DNA of 64,000 nt from assembly GCA_033851955.1 (NCBI GenBank), contig JAWSVK010000008.1, positions 35,377-99,376 of the forward strand, read 5' to 3'. The stretch's first letter is position 1. Every line of letters starts with the position of its first letter. Shown in pieces: positions 1 through 8,282 of this stretch. The translations under genes were made by a program, and so were the position numbers. Source of the stretch: Profundibacter sp033851955 (GTDB taxonomy: Bacteria; Pseudomonadota; Alphaproteobacteria; Rhodobacterales; Rhodobacteraceae). Below the pieces are notes generated by a model, which made no database searches, was not told the DNA's origin, and saw nothing but the letters and a program-made list of their open reading frames with translations.

Positions 1-692
1 GCATCATATCCTGAGTTCAAATCGGCCAGCGACAGGCCATCGCCCAACCGCTTGCCGTATTGGATGGAAATGCCACCGATTTTCAGCAGCCAATCGACCT
101 CGCGATGCGCAAAATCATCGACGGATTTATAGGCCGCAATGCCGTATTCGTTTAAACCGCCGGCCTTAGCCCGCCCGTCCATCACCACCACGTCGTGGCC
201 CAACATCGCCAAACGATGCGCACAGGCCAGACCGGCTGGGCCCGCCCCGACCACGGCCACTTTCTTGCCCGTAGCGTCAGCCCGCTCGAACGGATGGACG
301 CCCGAAGCCATCAACCTATCCGTGGCAAACCGTTGCAAACGACCAATCTCAACTGGCTTGCCTTCGGCGACTTCACGCACACAAACCTCCTCACACAACG
401 TTTCAGTCGGGCAAACGCGGGCGCACATGCCGCCCAGAATGTTTTGTTCAAATATCGTTGCAGCCGCAGATTCAGCCATGCCAGTGCTGATTTGACGAAT
501 GAACATCGGAATATCGATTTCCGTAGGGCAAGCGGTCTGGCACGGCGCGTCATAACAAAAGTAACATCGATCCGCGGCCACAGCCGCCTCATGCGGATCA
601 AGTGGCGCGTGCAAATCCGCAAAATTACGTGAATAGGTTTCCGTGGGCAGACGCCCAGGCGCAACCCCTACTGTCATCTGGCTGTTCGACAT
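1..692 (-). CDS. preT: PreT-like NAD(P)-dependent oxidoreductase, iron-sulfur subunit (3' end outside window)
   Basis: Only the first 230 codons are present; the gene runs off the left edge. Two four-cysteine clusters (Cys43, 46, 51, 55 and Cys90, 94, 100, 104) match the paired iron-sulfur ligands of the glutamate-synthase small subunit/dihydropyrimidine dehydrogenase N-terminal domain. A nucleotide-binding motif VVGAGPAGLACA follows at residues 147-158. PreT with PreA reduces uracil/thymine in the cytosol, and in Rhodobacterales the pair accompanies a dihydropyrimidinase; the partner is not in view. The ATG at 692 has GGAAG just upstream. It is divergent from accB. Other small-subunit glutamate synthase homologues cannot be excluded without the C-terminus. 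Confidence 0.75.
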   Translation of the reverse strand, partial: MSNSQMTVGVAPGRLPTETYSRNFADLHAPLDPHEAAVAADRCYFCYDAPCQTACPTEIDIPMFIRQISTGMAESAAATIFEQNILGGMCARVCPTETLCEEVCVREVAEGKPVEIGRLQRFATDRLMASGVHPFERADATGKKVAVVGAGPAGLACAHRLAMLGHDVVVMDGRAKAGGLNEYGIAAYKSVDDFAHREVDWLLKIGGISIQYGKRLGDGLSLADLNSGYD

Positions 693-869
693 ATCTGGCT
701 TCCCTAGCTGGCGTAAAACATACCAAATCCTGCCACAGCTTCATTTTTTTATCAAATGGTAAATTTTATTATTTTCAAACGCCACTTTTCACCTCGATTG
801 ACCTCGCGTATAAGCGATGAAAACCACCGCCCAAATGACGGGGCCAAAAAGATAACCAATGAGGACGCC

Positions 870-1355
870 ATGACAAAGAATTCAAGAGACGCCGACGTGG
901 CCTTTATTCAGGCATTGGCCGCCGTGCTGGATGAAAATGATATGACCGAAATTCAGGTCAAACGCATTTATGCCAATAACGACAGCATGAACGTGCGCGT
1001 TAGCCGTCAAGTAAACCTGATTGCCGCAGCTCCTGCCCCTATGGCCGCTGCCGCTGCGCCCGCCGCCGTTGCGACCGCCCCTGTCGATGCGCCTGCTGCA
1101 TCTGCTGATCCGGCCTCCTTGCCGGGCGCCGTGACTTCGCCAATGGTTGGCACCGCCTATCTGCAGGCCGACCCAAGTGCCCCCGCATTTGTCAGTGTTG
1201 GGGCGCAGGTCTCTGAGGGCGACACTATTCTGATCATTGAAGCCATGAAAACGATGAACCACATTCCGGCACCGCAATCGGGCACTGTAAAACGTATTTT
1301 GGTTGCCGACGGTGACGCCATTGAATTTGGCGCGCCTTTGATGATTATCGAATAG
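870..1355 (+). CDS. accB: Biotin carboxyl carrier protein of acetyl-CoA carboxylase
   Basis: This 161-residue protein carries biotin between the carboxylase and carboxyltransferase of acetyl-CoA carboxylase, the first committed step of fatty-acid synthesis. An N-terminal helical part is followed by an Ala/Pro-rich linker (about residues 52-82) and a biotinyl domain. The domain holds the EAMKTMN motif, with Lys127 as the biotinylation site. The frame is open further upstream, but the ATG at 870 follows GAGG and fits the family N-terminus, so I chose it. accC starts 10 bases downstream, so the two are surely co-transcribed. Confidence 0.95.
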   Translation: MTKNSRDADVAFIQALAAVLDENDMTEIQVKRIYANNDSMNVRVSRQVNLIAAAPAPMAAAAAPAAVATAPVDAPAASADPASLPGAVTSPMVGTAYLQADPSAPAFVSVGAQVSEGDTILIIEAMKTMNHIPAPQSGTVKRILVADGDAIEFGAPLMIIE

Positions 1356-1365
1356 GGGCCACACC

Positions 1366-2712
1366 ATGTTCGACAAAATCCTGATCGCCAATCGCGGCGA
1401 AATTGCTCTTCGTGTTGTGCGGGCTTGCCGCGAAATGGGCATCAAATCGGTCGCGGTGCATTCCACTGCTGATGCTGACGCGATGCATGTCCGCATGGCA
1501 GATGAGGCCATCTGCATTGGCCCCCCCGCCGGCACAGACAGCTATTTGCGTGTTCCTGCAATCATCGCCGCCTGCGAAGTGACAGGTGCGCAAGCGATCC
1601 ACCCCGGATACGGATTTTTGTCGGAAAACGCTGATTTTGTTCAGATCATCGAAGACCACGGCCTGACGTTTATCGGTCCTACGGCTGAACACATCCGCAT
1701 CATGGGCGATAAAATCACCGCCAAAGACACCATGGCCAAACTGGGCGTACCTTGCGTTCCGGGTTCTGCCGGTGGCGTGCCTGACGTTGCATCCGCCAAG
1801 AAAGTTGGCCTTGAACTAGGCTATCCCGTGATCGTCAAGGCGACAGCGGGCGGTGGCGGGCGCGGCATGAAACTGGCCCCAACCGAAGCGGACATGGAAA
1901 GCGCGTTCCACACGGCCCGCGCCGAAGCCTTATCAGGTTTTGGCAACGACGAAGTCTATATCGAGAAATATTTGACCACGCCCAGCCATATCGAAGTCCA
2001 AGTGTTTGGCGACGGCAAAGGCAATGCTGTACATCTGGGCGAGCGCGATTGCTCGCTCCAGCGTCGCCACCAAAAGGTATTTGAGGAGGCCCCCGGCCCC
2101 AACATCACCCCCGAAATGCGTGCCCAAATCGGCAAAACCTGTGCCGACGCGGTGGCTGGTATCAACTATATTGGTGCGGGCACAATCGAATTTTTATACG
2201 AAAACGGCGAGTTCTATTTCATCGAAATGAACACCCGCCTGCAGGTTGAGCACCCTGTGACCGAGGCCGTGTTTGGTGTCGATTTGGTGCGTGAGCAAAT
2301 CCGTGTCGCCGCTGGTCTGCCAATGTCATTCACGCAGGATGATCTTGAAATAAACGGCCACGCCATTGAGGTGCGCATCAACGCCGAGCGCCTGCCCAAT
2401 TTCACACCCTGCCCCGGCACGATCACCCAGTTCCACGCCCCCGGCGGGCTGGGCGTACGGATGGATTCGGCGCTCTATGACGGATATAAAATCCCGCCCT
2501 ATTACGACAGCCTGATCGGCAAATTGATCGTGCATGGCCGCGATCGACCCGAAGCCTTGGCCCGTCTTAGCCGTGCCTTGGGCGAGCTGATTGTCGATGG
2601 TGTTGATACTTCCCTGCCCTTGTTCCACGCGCTTTTGGCCGAGGACGACATTCTGTCGGGGAACTATAACATCCACTGGCTGGAAAAATGGCTTGAGGAA
2701 AATCTGGCCTAA
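1366..2712 (+). CDS. accC: Biotin carboxylase subunit of acetyl-CoA carboxylase
   Basis: This 448-residue ATP-grasp enzyme carboxylates AccB-biotin using ATP and bicarbonate. The order of domains is normal: an N-terminal preATP-grasp fold (ILIANRGEIALR), the glycine-rich ATP loop (TAGGGGRGMK, near residue 163), then EMNTRLQVEHPVTE with metal and biotin contacts, then a C-terminal biotin carboxylase domain. Length matches the E. coli enzyme closely. It follows accB directly. Its stop overlaps tail-to-tail with the convergent methyltransferase gene by 4 bases. Confidence 0.97.
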   Translation: MFDKILIANRGEIALRVVRACREMGIKSVAVHSTADADAMHVRMADEAICIGPPAGTDSYLRVPAIIAACEVTGAQAIHPGYGFLSENADFVQIIEDHGLTFIGPTAEHIRIMGDKITAKDTMAKLGVPCVPGSAGGVPDVASAKKVGLELGYPVIVKATAGGGGRGMKLAPTEADMESAFHTARAEALSGFGNDEVYIEKYLTTPSHIEVQVFGDGKGNAVHLGERDCSLQRRHQKVFEEAPGPNITPEMRAQIGKTCADAVAGINYIGAGTIEFLYENGEFYFIEMNTRLQVEHPVTEAVFGVDLVREQIRVAAGLPMSFTQDDLEINGHAIEVRINAERLPNFTPCPGTITQFHAPGGLGVRMDSALYDGYKIPPYYDSLIGKLIVHGRDRPEALARLSRALGELIVDGVDTSLPLFHALLAEDDILSGNYNIHWLEKWLEENLA

Positions 2713-3443
2713 GTCATCGGAATTAACGCACAGGTGCCACGACGCTTATCCGATTTTCGGTAATAGTCCCATGTGCCTATGCGGTCCTCTTCCGGAACGC
2801 TGTACCAATCCAGCCAAACGCAATCATAACCCAAAGCTTCGGCCATCGCTTCAAGCGCTTTAAAGCTGGGATAGCCAACAATCGCAGTCCGTTGCCCCTC
2901 GATTTGTGAGGCGGCGTTCAAAATGTTGCCGGTGTTTTCGCGTTGCATTTGGATCATCGGCCAACTTTTATCCATGAACTCGCTGTCCACAATTATGACC
3001 TTGGGCTTGAGCGCCTGGGCCAATGTCAGCAGCCTAAAATGATCCATGATGTGATAGAAAATACCGAAAACGCCGACCACGTCATAGGTCTCGCCATTGG
3101 CAACTTCGCTCTCCAGTTCCTTGAACAAATCGTTGCAGCGCAATTCAACACGCGAGCGCAATTCGGCATCAGGATAATCTTGGAATGTATCAATCAGTTC
3201 TTGCCGTGCCTCAACGCCCACAACCTCGCGTGCACCAGCCCCAGCAAAAGCATAAGCCCAACGCCCGTCATGTGAAGCAATATCAAAAACCCGCGCGCCT
3301 TGGATTTCCTCTTTGAAGGGTTCAATCAAAAACGAATGACGCGCATTCATACGTGGCACCGTATCGGCTTTGTCAGCGTAGAGATCCATATCGGCCAGAA
3401 AATCAAAAAAACCCAAAGTACCACTTTCTTTATTGTGTTTCAC
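2709..3443 (-). CDS. Class I SAM-dependent methyltransferase-like protein, substrate unknown
   Basis: A 244-residue protein with a Rossmann methyltransferase core: motif I region VFDIASHDGRWAYAFAGAGA, the acidic end of strand 2 (VVGVEA), and a later VVGVFGIFYHI segment. The usual GxGxG loop is altered (ASHDGRW), a form seen in some carbohydrate- or cell-surface methyltransferases. It begins with GTG at 3443; an internal ATG (residue 19) is a possible alternative because no clear ribosome site precedes the GTG. It is convergent with accC. I do not recognise a specific substrate. Confidence 0.7.
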   Translation of the reverse strand: MKHNKESGTLGFFDFLADMDLYADKADTVPRMNARHSFLIEPFKEEIQGARVFDIASHDGRWAYAFAGAGAREVVGVEARQELIDTFQDYPDAELRSRVELRCNDLFKELESEVANGETYDVVGVFGIFYHIMDHFRLLTLAQALKPKVIIVDSEFMDKSWPMIQMQRENTGNILNAASQIEGQRTAIVGYPSFKALEAMAEALGYDCVWLDWYSVPEEDRIGTWDYYRKSDKRRGTCALIPMT

Positions 3444-3547
3444 AGCGACATTAAAACCGAATACAATAGCCTGTAAACGGCAAACAGCATTTGCACGGAC
3501 AATGCAAAATGAAAGCGCCCACAGAATGCTCAGAGTATGACATAACC

Positions 3548-4189
3548 ATGGCCAAGCAATTGACCCCAGACATTATGCTACAGGCCTACGCGTCAGGTAT
3601 TTTTCCGATGGCAGAAACACGAGATGACCCCGATCTTTTCTGGGTGGATCCACAGTTTCGCGGTGTATTCGAGCTGGATAGATTCCACATTTCCCGCAGC
3701 CTGGCGCGCAAAATCCGTCAAGAACCTTTCACTATTCGAACCAATACCGCGTTTATGGACGTGATCGCTGGTTGCGCTGGCCGAGAACAAACTTGGATCA
3801 ATGCCGAACTTTTGGAGCTGTATGAGCAGTTGCACGAAATGGGCCATGCGCATTCGCAAGAAGTCTGGGAGGGCGATGTCCTTGTTGGCGGGGTATATGG
3901 GTTAACTATTGGCGGTGCGTTTTTTGGCGAGAGTATGTTTTCGCACCGAACCGATGCTTCAAAAATTGCACTGGTCTATTTGATTGATCGCTTACGCCAA
4001 GGTGGGTTCACACTATTTGATACCCAATTCATCACACCGCATCTGGCTTCGCTGGGTGCGATTGAAATTCCACATGATGCTTATCATCAACTGCTCGAAA
4101 ACGCGTTATTGCTTAAGGCCGATTTTTCACACCAAGCCAAGACACCAAGCGCTTATTCGGTTTTGCAGCGTAACACCCAAACGTCATAA
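3548..4189 (+). CDS. aat: Leucyl/phenylalanyl-tRNA--protein transferase
   Basis: Aat adds Leu or Phe to the N-terminus of proteins beginning with Arg or Lys, making them N-degron substrates for ClpS/ClpAP. The 213-residue protein shows the family signatures AYASGIFPMAE near the N-terminus, then VGGVYGLTIGGAFFGESMFS and FDTQFITPHLASLGA. The ATG at 3548 gives the family's usual N-terminus; the frame stays open to 3491 but the extra residues look non-family and no site has a strong ribosome-binding sequence. The last 37 bases overlap the end of the convergent DUF2155 gene. Confidence 0.93.
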   Translation: MAKQLTPDIMLQAYASGIFPMAETRDDPDLFWVDPQFRGVFELDRFHISRSLARKIRQEPFTIRTNTAFMDVIAGCAGREQTWINAELLELYEQLHEMGHAHSQEVWEGDVLVGGVYGLTIGGAFFGESMFSHRTDASKIALVYLIDRLRQGGFTLFDTQFITPHLASLGAIEIPHDAYHQLLENALLLKADFSHQAKTPSAYSVLQRNTQTS

Positions 4190-4509
4190 CGTGCATGGTC
4201 CAGCGCATTTAGCGCCGGCGTCGCTGCGATCATCCAGCCCGAAAATATTGGGGCATCCGCACCCTGATCGTGAATGGTCAACCTTGCAAATGCGTTGCCC
4301 GACGGATTACCGGCAGGATAACGACATTCTTCCAATGCGATGTCCAGACGGCCATAGCTGTGGCTCTGCCCGGTCACCAGTTCAATGTCTGTCAAACTGC
4401 CATCAACTTTGTCCAGCGCACGCAAAATAGCGCCCTGTCCGCTACTGACATCTTGGGCAAATGCAGAGGCGGTGCCAAACGCCAGAAATAGCGCCAGCCA
4501 CCACTTCAT
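4153..4509 (-). CDS. DUF2155 periplasmic protein
   Basis: This 118-residue protein has a signal peptide (hydrophobic residues 3-18, AFA-Q cleavage) and a DUF2155-type mature domain: LRALDKVDGSLTDIEL, then GRLDIALEECRYP, then APIFSGWMIAATPALNALDHARYDVWVL. The family is widespread in Alphaproteobacteria, and its function is unproven. Its ATG overlaps the upstream MCE gene's stop (ATGA), so translation is coupled. The 3' end runs 37 bases into the convergent aat gene. Neighbours suggest an envelope or respiratory-complex related role, which is inference only. Confidence 0.85.
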   Translation of the reverse strand: MKWWLALFLAFGTASAFAQDVSSGQGAILRALDKVDGSLTDIELVTGQSHSYGRLDIALEECRYPAGNPSGNAFARLTIHDQGADAPIFSGWMIAATPALNALDHARYDVWVLRCKTE

Positions 4510-4958
4510 TCGTCGCCGCTTCCAGAAACAAACTTCATCAGCAATGACACAAGGCTGACAGCGCCCTGCGTGTCTAAAATTTCATCGCCAGCCGCAAAGT
4601 TCTCAAGTGATCCACCGGGAAAAATTTCGATGAAATTTCCACCGAGTAAACCTTCGGATGAAATCACAATCGTGCTATCATCTGGGATCAACACGCCTTC
4701 TTTGAGCGAAAGAATCGTATCGGCGCGGTATGTTTGCGCATTCAGTGACATGCCGCGAACCGTGCCGATTTTCACGCCTGCAAGGCGCACATCGGTGCCG
4801 ATAGTGACCCCCTCGCCCGAACGAAAGCTGGCGCTCAGCGCATAATCACTGCTTTTGGTCGGGGCAAAGCCGGTGGCCTGCCCGGCATAGATCAAAAATC
4901 CGAGCGCGACCGCCAAAACAACCCCGCCGACCATTACTTCTGTGCGTGATTCCGACAT
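4506..4958 (-). CDS. mlaD: MCE-domain outer-membrane lipid asymmetry protein (MlaD-like)
   Basis: A 150-residue protein with one N-terminal membrane anchor (residues 10-26) and a single MCE/MlaD domain (about residues 38-120; SGEGVTIGTDVRLAGVKIG, then ISSEGLLGGNFIEI). MlaD forms a hexameric ring that binds phospholipid for the MlaFEDB inner-membrane complex. Unusually, no mlaE, mlaF or mlaC lies beside it. It sits between the NDUFA12-type gene (3 bases away) and the DUF2155 gene (4-base overlap). The rest of the transporter must be elsewhere if this protein works in the Mla pathway. Confidence 0.87.
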   Translation of the reverse strand: MSESRTEVMVGGVVLAVALGFLIYAGQATGFAPTKSSDYALSASFRSGEGVTIGTDVRLAGVKIGTVRGMSLNAQTYRADTILSLKEGVLIPDDSTIVISSEGLLGGNFIEIFPGGSLENFAAGDEILDTQGAVSLVSLLMKFVSGSGDE

Positions 4959-4961
4959 CAG

Positions 4962-5336
4962 CTATTCAGGCTGCCAAGCATCATAATCGCGGCGCTCTTT
5001 CGGGGCGGCTTTGGTCATTGAACCCGCCGGTGCATAGGCCGCGTTCGAGCCGGTCAAATTAACCTGATGTGGCTTTTCCCAAGACTTGTGGGCCAGTGGC
5101 GCGTCTGTCGGCGGTTGATCCCACGTGAAATGCAACCATCCATGCCAATCTGGTGGAACCATAGTAGCTTCTGGAATATCGGCATAGCAAACCCAACGAC
5201 GTTTGCCATTGCGGGTTTCGTAATAGACATTGCCGTATTGATCTTCGCCAACCTTAACGCCATTGCGCCACGTAAAAATCCGCGTGCCCAGCGTTTGGCC
5301 GTGATACCATGTCAAAAGTCGAAGGATAGAACGCAT
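4962..5336 (-). CDS. NADH:ubiquinone oxidoreductase NDUFA12-family subunit
   Basis: A 124-residue homologue of the mitochondrial complex I accessory subunit NDUFA12 (B17.2), found in Alphaproteobacteria as a supernumerary subunit. Landmarks are TWYHGQTLGTRIFTWRNG, the segment EDQYGNVYYETR and PPDWHGWLHFTWDQPPT. The ATG at 5336 has GGAGAG five bases upstream, so I prefer it to the longer reading from 5405. It heads a three-gene minus-strand run with the MCE and DUF2155 genes. The main nuo operon is not in the window. Confidence 0.92.
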   Translation of the reverse strand: MRSILRLLTWYHGQTLGTRIFTWRNGVKVGEDQYGNVYYETRNGKRRWVCYADIPEATMVPPDWHGWLHFTWDQPPTDAPLAHKSWEKPHQVNLTGSNAAYAPAGSMTKAAPKERRDYDAWQPE

Positions 5337-5406
5337 GTTGCTCTCCAAAGTGGTCTGATACAGATATGGACCAAGCCAGCGCCAAGGTCCAGTGGCGAGC
5401 GCCAAT

Positions 5407-5796
5407 TCAAGCGGTTTTTGGCAGCCGCGCGGTCACTTCTATCTCGATTTTCATCACAGGATCAATCAACCCAGCCTCAATCATCGTTGCTGCGGGCGGG
5501 TTGTCACCGAATGCTTTGCGCAAGTTTGGCCAACAGGCCTCAAAATCATTGCGATCTGGCAGGGTGTAATTCACCCGCACCACATCAGCAAAATCCGCTC
5601 CAACCGATTGAAGCGCCGCTTGAATATGGCCCAGCGCCAATTCGCATTGATCCACCACATTTTCGGGGGTCGTCATGGTGGCGTGATCATTGCCCGTTGT
5701 GCCCGCCACAAAAATCCAACCATCAGCTACCACCGCGCGGCAGTAGCCAATTTTTGGCTCATATGCAGATCCAGATGAAATGCGTTTGATCGACAT
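5407..5796 (-). CDS. RidA/YjgF-family enamine/imine deaminase-like protein
   Basis: The 129-residue product has the chorismate-mutase-like Rid fold length. It shows typical segments: GYCRAVVADGWIFVAGTTG near the N-terminus and a C-terminal MIEAGLIDPVMKIEIEVTA. Rid proteins hydrolyse reactive 2-aminoacrylate-type enamines released by PLP enzymes. The RidA catalytic-site arginine is expected before the last strand, but the sequence here reads LIDPVMKIEIEV with no arginine. It is therefore more likely one of the Rid subfamilies without classic deaminase activity. It lies 18 bases downstream of clpX. Confidence 0.8.
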   Translation of the reverse strand: MSIKRISSGSAYEPKIGYCRAVVADGWIFVAGTTGNDHATMTTPENVVDQCELALGHIQAALQSVGADFADVVRVNYTLPDRNDFEACWPNLRKAFGDNPPAATMIEAGLIDPVMKIEIEVTARLPKTA

Positions 5797-5814
5797 ATCA
5801 GGCCCCGCCTTGCC

Positions 5815-7083
5815 TTAGCTTGCGCTGGCTTCTTCTTTATTATCGCCTTCAGCGTAGATCATCAGCGGGTTGGCATCAGGCCCAACTGCTTCTTCATTGA
5901 CCACAACTTCGTCGATATTCTCTAGGCCCGGCAAGTCGAACATCGTGTCTAGCAGGATGCTCTCCATGATAGAGCGCAAGCCCCGTGCCCCAGTTTTACG
6001 CTGGATCGCCCGTTTGGCGATCGCCACCAGCGCATCGTCGGTAAAGGTCAGCTTGGCCTCTTCCAATTCGAACAGCCGTTGGTATTGCTTAACCAGCGCG
6101 TTCTTCGGCTGGGTCAAAATTGTAACGAGCGCATCTTCGTCGAGATCCGTCAGCGTCGCGATCACAGGCAGGCGCCCGACAAACTCTGGGATCAGGCCGA
6201 ATTTCAACAGATCTTCTGGTTCCAGATCCGTCAGCATTTCGCCGATACCGCGATCTTCGTCAACCTGAACATCCGCGCCAAAGCCAATACCCGAACCTTT
6301 GCCACGTTGGGCAATGATTTTCTCAAGCCCGGAAAATGCACCGCCGCAGATAAACAGAATGTTGGTGGTGTCGACTTGCAGAAATTCCTGCTGCGGATGC
6401 TTGCGCCCACCTTGGGGCGGCACTGAGGCTACGGTGCCTTCCATGATTTTCAACAGAGCCTGCTGCACACCCTCACCCGACACGTCACGGGTGATGGATG
6501 GATTGTCAGACTTGCGGGTGATTTTATCAACTTCATCGATGTAAACGATGCCGCGCTGCGCACGTTCAACGTTATAATCAGAAGCTTGGAGCAGCTTTAG
6601 GATAATGTTTTCAACATCTTCGCCAACATAACCCGCTTCAGTCAAAGTGGTCGCATCCGCCATTGTAAACGGCACATCCAAAATCCGCGCCAGCGTTTGC
6701 GCCAGCAGCGTTTTACCACAGCCCGTGGGGCCGATCAGCATGATATTGGATTTCGACAGCTCAATTTCGCCGGATTTACCGCTATGGTTTAGGCGTTTGT
6801 AGTGGTTATGCACCGCCACTGACAAAACCCGTTTGGCGTGAAACTGGCCGATGACATAATCGTCCAGAACTTCACAAATCTCTTTGGGCGTTGGCACGCC
6901 TTCACTCGATTTCAGGCCGGCGGTTTTGGTTTCCTCGCGGATAATATCCATACACAGCTCGACGCATTCATCACAAATGAACACGGTCGGGCCCGCAATC
7001 AGCTTGCGAACCTCATGTTGGCTTTTGCCGCAAAAAGAACAGTAAAGCGTGTTCTTGCTATCACTGGTTGAATTGTCCGCCAT
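5815..7083 (-). CDS. clpX: ATP-dependent Clp protease ATP-binding subunit ClpX
   Basis: A 422-residue AAA+ unfoldase that feeds ssrA-tagged and other substrates to ClpP. The N-terminal zinc-binding domain (Cys pairs in CSFCGKSQ and FICDECVELC) is followed by the AAA+ module. Walker A is GPTGCGKT, Walker B IVYIDEVDKI, the pore loop is GYVGEDVE, and the IGF-type ClpP-docking loop (GSGIGFGADV) is present. Length matches the family. It lies downstream of clpP, separated by a hairpin that looks like a terminator, so clpX may have its own promoter. Confidence 0.98.
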   Translation of the reverse strand: MADNSTSDSKNTLYCSFCGKSQHEVRKLIAGPTVFICDECVELCMDIIREETKTAGLKSSEGVPTPKEICEVLDDYVIGQFHAKRVLSVAVHNHYKRLNHSGKSGEIELSKSNIMLIGPTGCGKTLLAQTLARILDVPFTMADATTLTEAGYVGEDVENIILKLLQASDYNVERAQRGIVYIDEVDKITRKSDNPSITRDVSGEGVQQALLKIMEGTVASVPPQGGRKHPQQEFLQVDTTNILFICGGAFSGLEKIIAQRGKGSGIGFGADVQVDEDRGIGEMLTDLEPEDLLKFGLIPEFVGRLPVIATLTDLDEDALVTILTQPKNALVKQYQRLFELEEAKLTFTDDALVAIAKRAIQRKTGARGLRSIMESILLDTMFDLPGLENIDEVVVNEEAVGPDANPLMIYAEGDNKEEASAS

Positions 7084-7154
7084 GGTGCACCTCTAGTGGC
7101 TCAAAATCTGTTTCGGTCGTACCCAGTCGAATTGCCCCGACCGGTTTCGTAAAA

Positions 7155-7183
7155 ACTGCCCCCAGCGGCCAGCTTAGGGCAGT
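7155..7183 (-). terminator. Intrinsic terminator-like hairpin between clpP and clpX
   Basis: On the minus strand the arms ACTGCCC and GGGCAGT pair perfectly around a 15-base loop and are followed at once by five T residues. It begins about 60 bases after the clpP stop, in the direction of clpP transcription. The long loop lowers confidence. Confidence 0.5.
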
Positions 7184-7241
7184 CAGTTTTTGTCTACAAC
7201 GCCAAAATGACCCGCGAAGGCGTCAGCGTTCAAATGTTATA

Positions 7242-7886
7242 TCAGCTGTCGCCATCATCTGTGACAGGGCGGTTTTCAACGATTTCATCCAGATGTCCCC
7301 ATGCCAGCGCTTCTTCGGCTGTCATGAAATTGTCCCGATCCAGCGCTTTTTCAACCGCTTTTAAGGATTGGCCTGTGTGCTTAACATAGATCTTGTGCAG
7401 CTGATCTTTAACCTTTTGAGTCTCGGCCGCATGGATCATGATGTCAGTGGCTTGGCCCCTGTATCCACCGGAAGGTTGGTGCACCATGATACGCGCGTTA
7501 GGCAGTGCAAACCGCATGCCCGGCGCCCCGGCAACAGACAGGACCGAACCCATGCTGGCCGCTTGGCCAATAACCAAGGTCGAAACCTTTGGCTTGATGT
7601 ATTGCATCGTGTCGTAGATCGACAGACCCGACGTCACAACCCCACCAGGAGAGTTGATATACATCGAAATTTCTTTTTTAGGATTGTCGGCCTCAAGGTG
7701 CAAAAGCTGGGCCACAATCAAACTGGCCATGCCATCGTGCACTTGTCCGGTCAGAAAAATAATCCGTTCTTTCAGAAGCCGCGAGAAAATATCATAGGCC
7801 CGTTCGCCGCGTGCGGTTTGTTCAACCACCATCGGAACCAAATCGTTTCTCAAATAGTCAATTGGATCGTTAATAGGATCGTTCAT
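7242..7886 (-). CDS. clpP: ATP-dependent Clp protease proteolytic subunit
   Basis: A 214-residue serine peptidase of the ClpP tetradecamer. The catalytic serine lies in GQAASMGSVL and the catalytic histidine in ARIMVHQPSGG. The N-terminal part carries the family's LLKERIIFLTGQVHDGMASL and the oxyanion segment INSPGGVVTSGLSIYDTM. Length fits alphaproteobacterial ClpP. It is transcribed towards clpX, with a 158-base gap holding a terminator-like hairpin. Confidence 0.97.
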   Translation of the reverse strand: MNDPINDPIDYLRNDLVPMVVEQTARGERAYDIFSRLLKERIIFLTGQVHDGMASLIVAQLLHLEADNPKKEISMYINSPGGVVTSGLSIYDTMQYIKPKVSTLVIGQAASMGSVLSVAGAPGMRFALPNARIMVHQPSGGYRGQATDIMIHAAETQKVKDQLHKIYVKHTGQSLKAVEKALDRDNFMTAEEALAWGHLDEIVENRPVTDDGDS

Positions 7887-8092
7887 ATTTACCTGCCTAT
7901 TGCTGTCGCTCTAACTTGCGCGAGTTTCCTTCCCCAAGTCTTAGTTGTGCGCTCGGACCCCTGCAAGGGGGGGCAACGCTGTTTTCGCATAAATGGATTG
8001 AACGATCCGTTACCAAAACGTCGATTTTTGCCGATTCAGGCGAACATTTTCACCTGCTCCACCTAGATTGGCATTTTTCCGCCACTTGGCGA

Positions 8093-8128
8093 TCTAAAAC
8101 GCGCCATCAAAATCAGCTTTGTCAATCG
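8093..8128 (+). repeat. Direct repeat copy 1 flanking the mtfA-like gene
   Basis: A 36-base sequence matching 9119-9154 in the same orientation with four mismatches. The copies are 1,026 bases apart and bracket the mtfA-like gene. The second copy is the 3' end of the ThDP-enzyme gene. Confidence 0.7.
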
Positions 8129-8145
8129 CAACCGCCAAAACTCCG
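8093..8145 (-). pseudogene. Relic of the 3' end of a ThDP-enzyme gene
   Basis: Read on the minus strand this stretch gives VLAVAIDKADFDGAF followed by a TAG stop. The intact gene that ends at 9120 finishes VLVCPIDKADYDGAF. Upstream the frame meets a TGA almost at once, so only about 17 codons survive. The similarity also holds at DNA level (32 of 36 bases over 8093-8128 against 9119-9154), pointing to duplication rather than chance. Confidence 0.65.
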
Positions 8146-8282
8146 CGCGGTCAATCGCGCGGGGCGGCGGCGGCGGGAGGGAGACATCATTTCATAGGGT
8201 TAAAGCCCTTAGAGTTCACTCTGAAACCCTCTAAATACCAAATACCACTACCAATAATCGCTTGTGATGTGTAACAAACACC

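Larger units (their letters stand above)
7887..8282. other. 396-base intergenic region between clpP and mtfA-like gene
   Basis: No intact gene is seen. It holds a relic of the end of a ThDP-enzyme gene on the minus strand (8093-8145), which is one copy of a 36-base direct repeat. It also has a 7-bp perfect inverted repeat, CCGCGCG at 8143-8149 and CGCGCGG at 8156-8162, and a G-rich tract (8160-8182). The clpP promoter should lie in the left part and the mtfA-like promoter in the right part; neither could be placed with confidence. Confidence 0.7.

Noticed and set aside
8160..8182. GC-rich triplet tract as a possible functional repeat
   Set aside because: Too short and impure to support any claim beyond local base composition.
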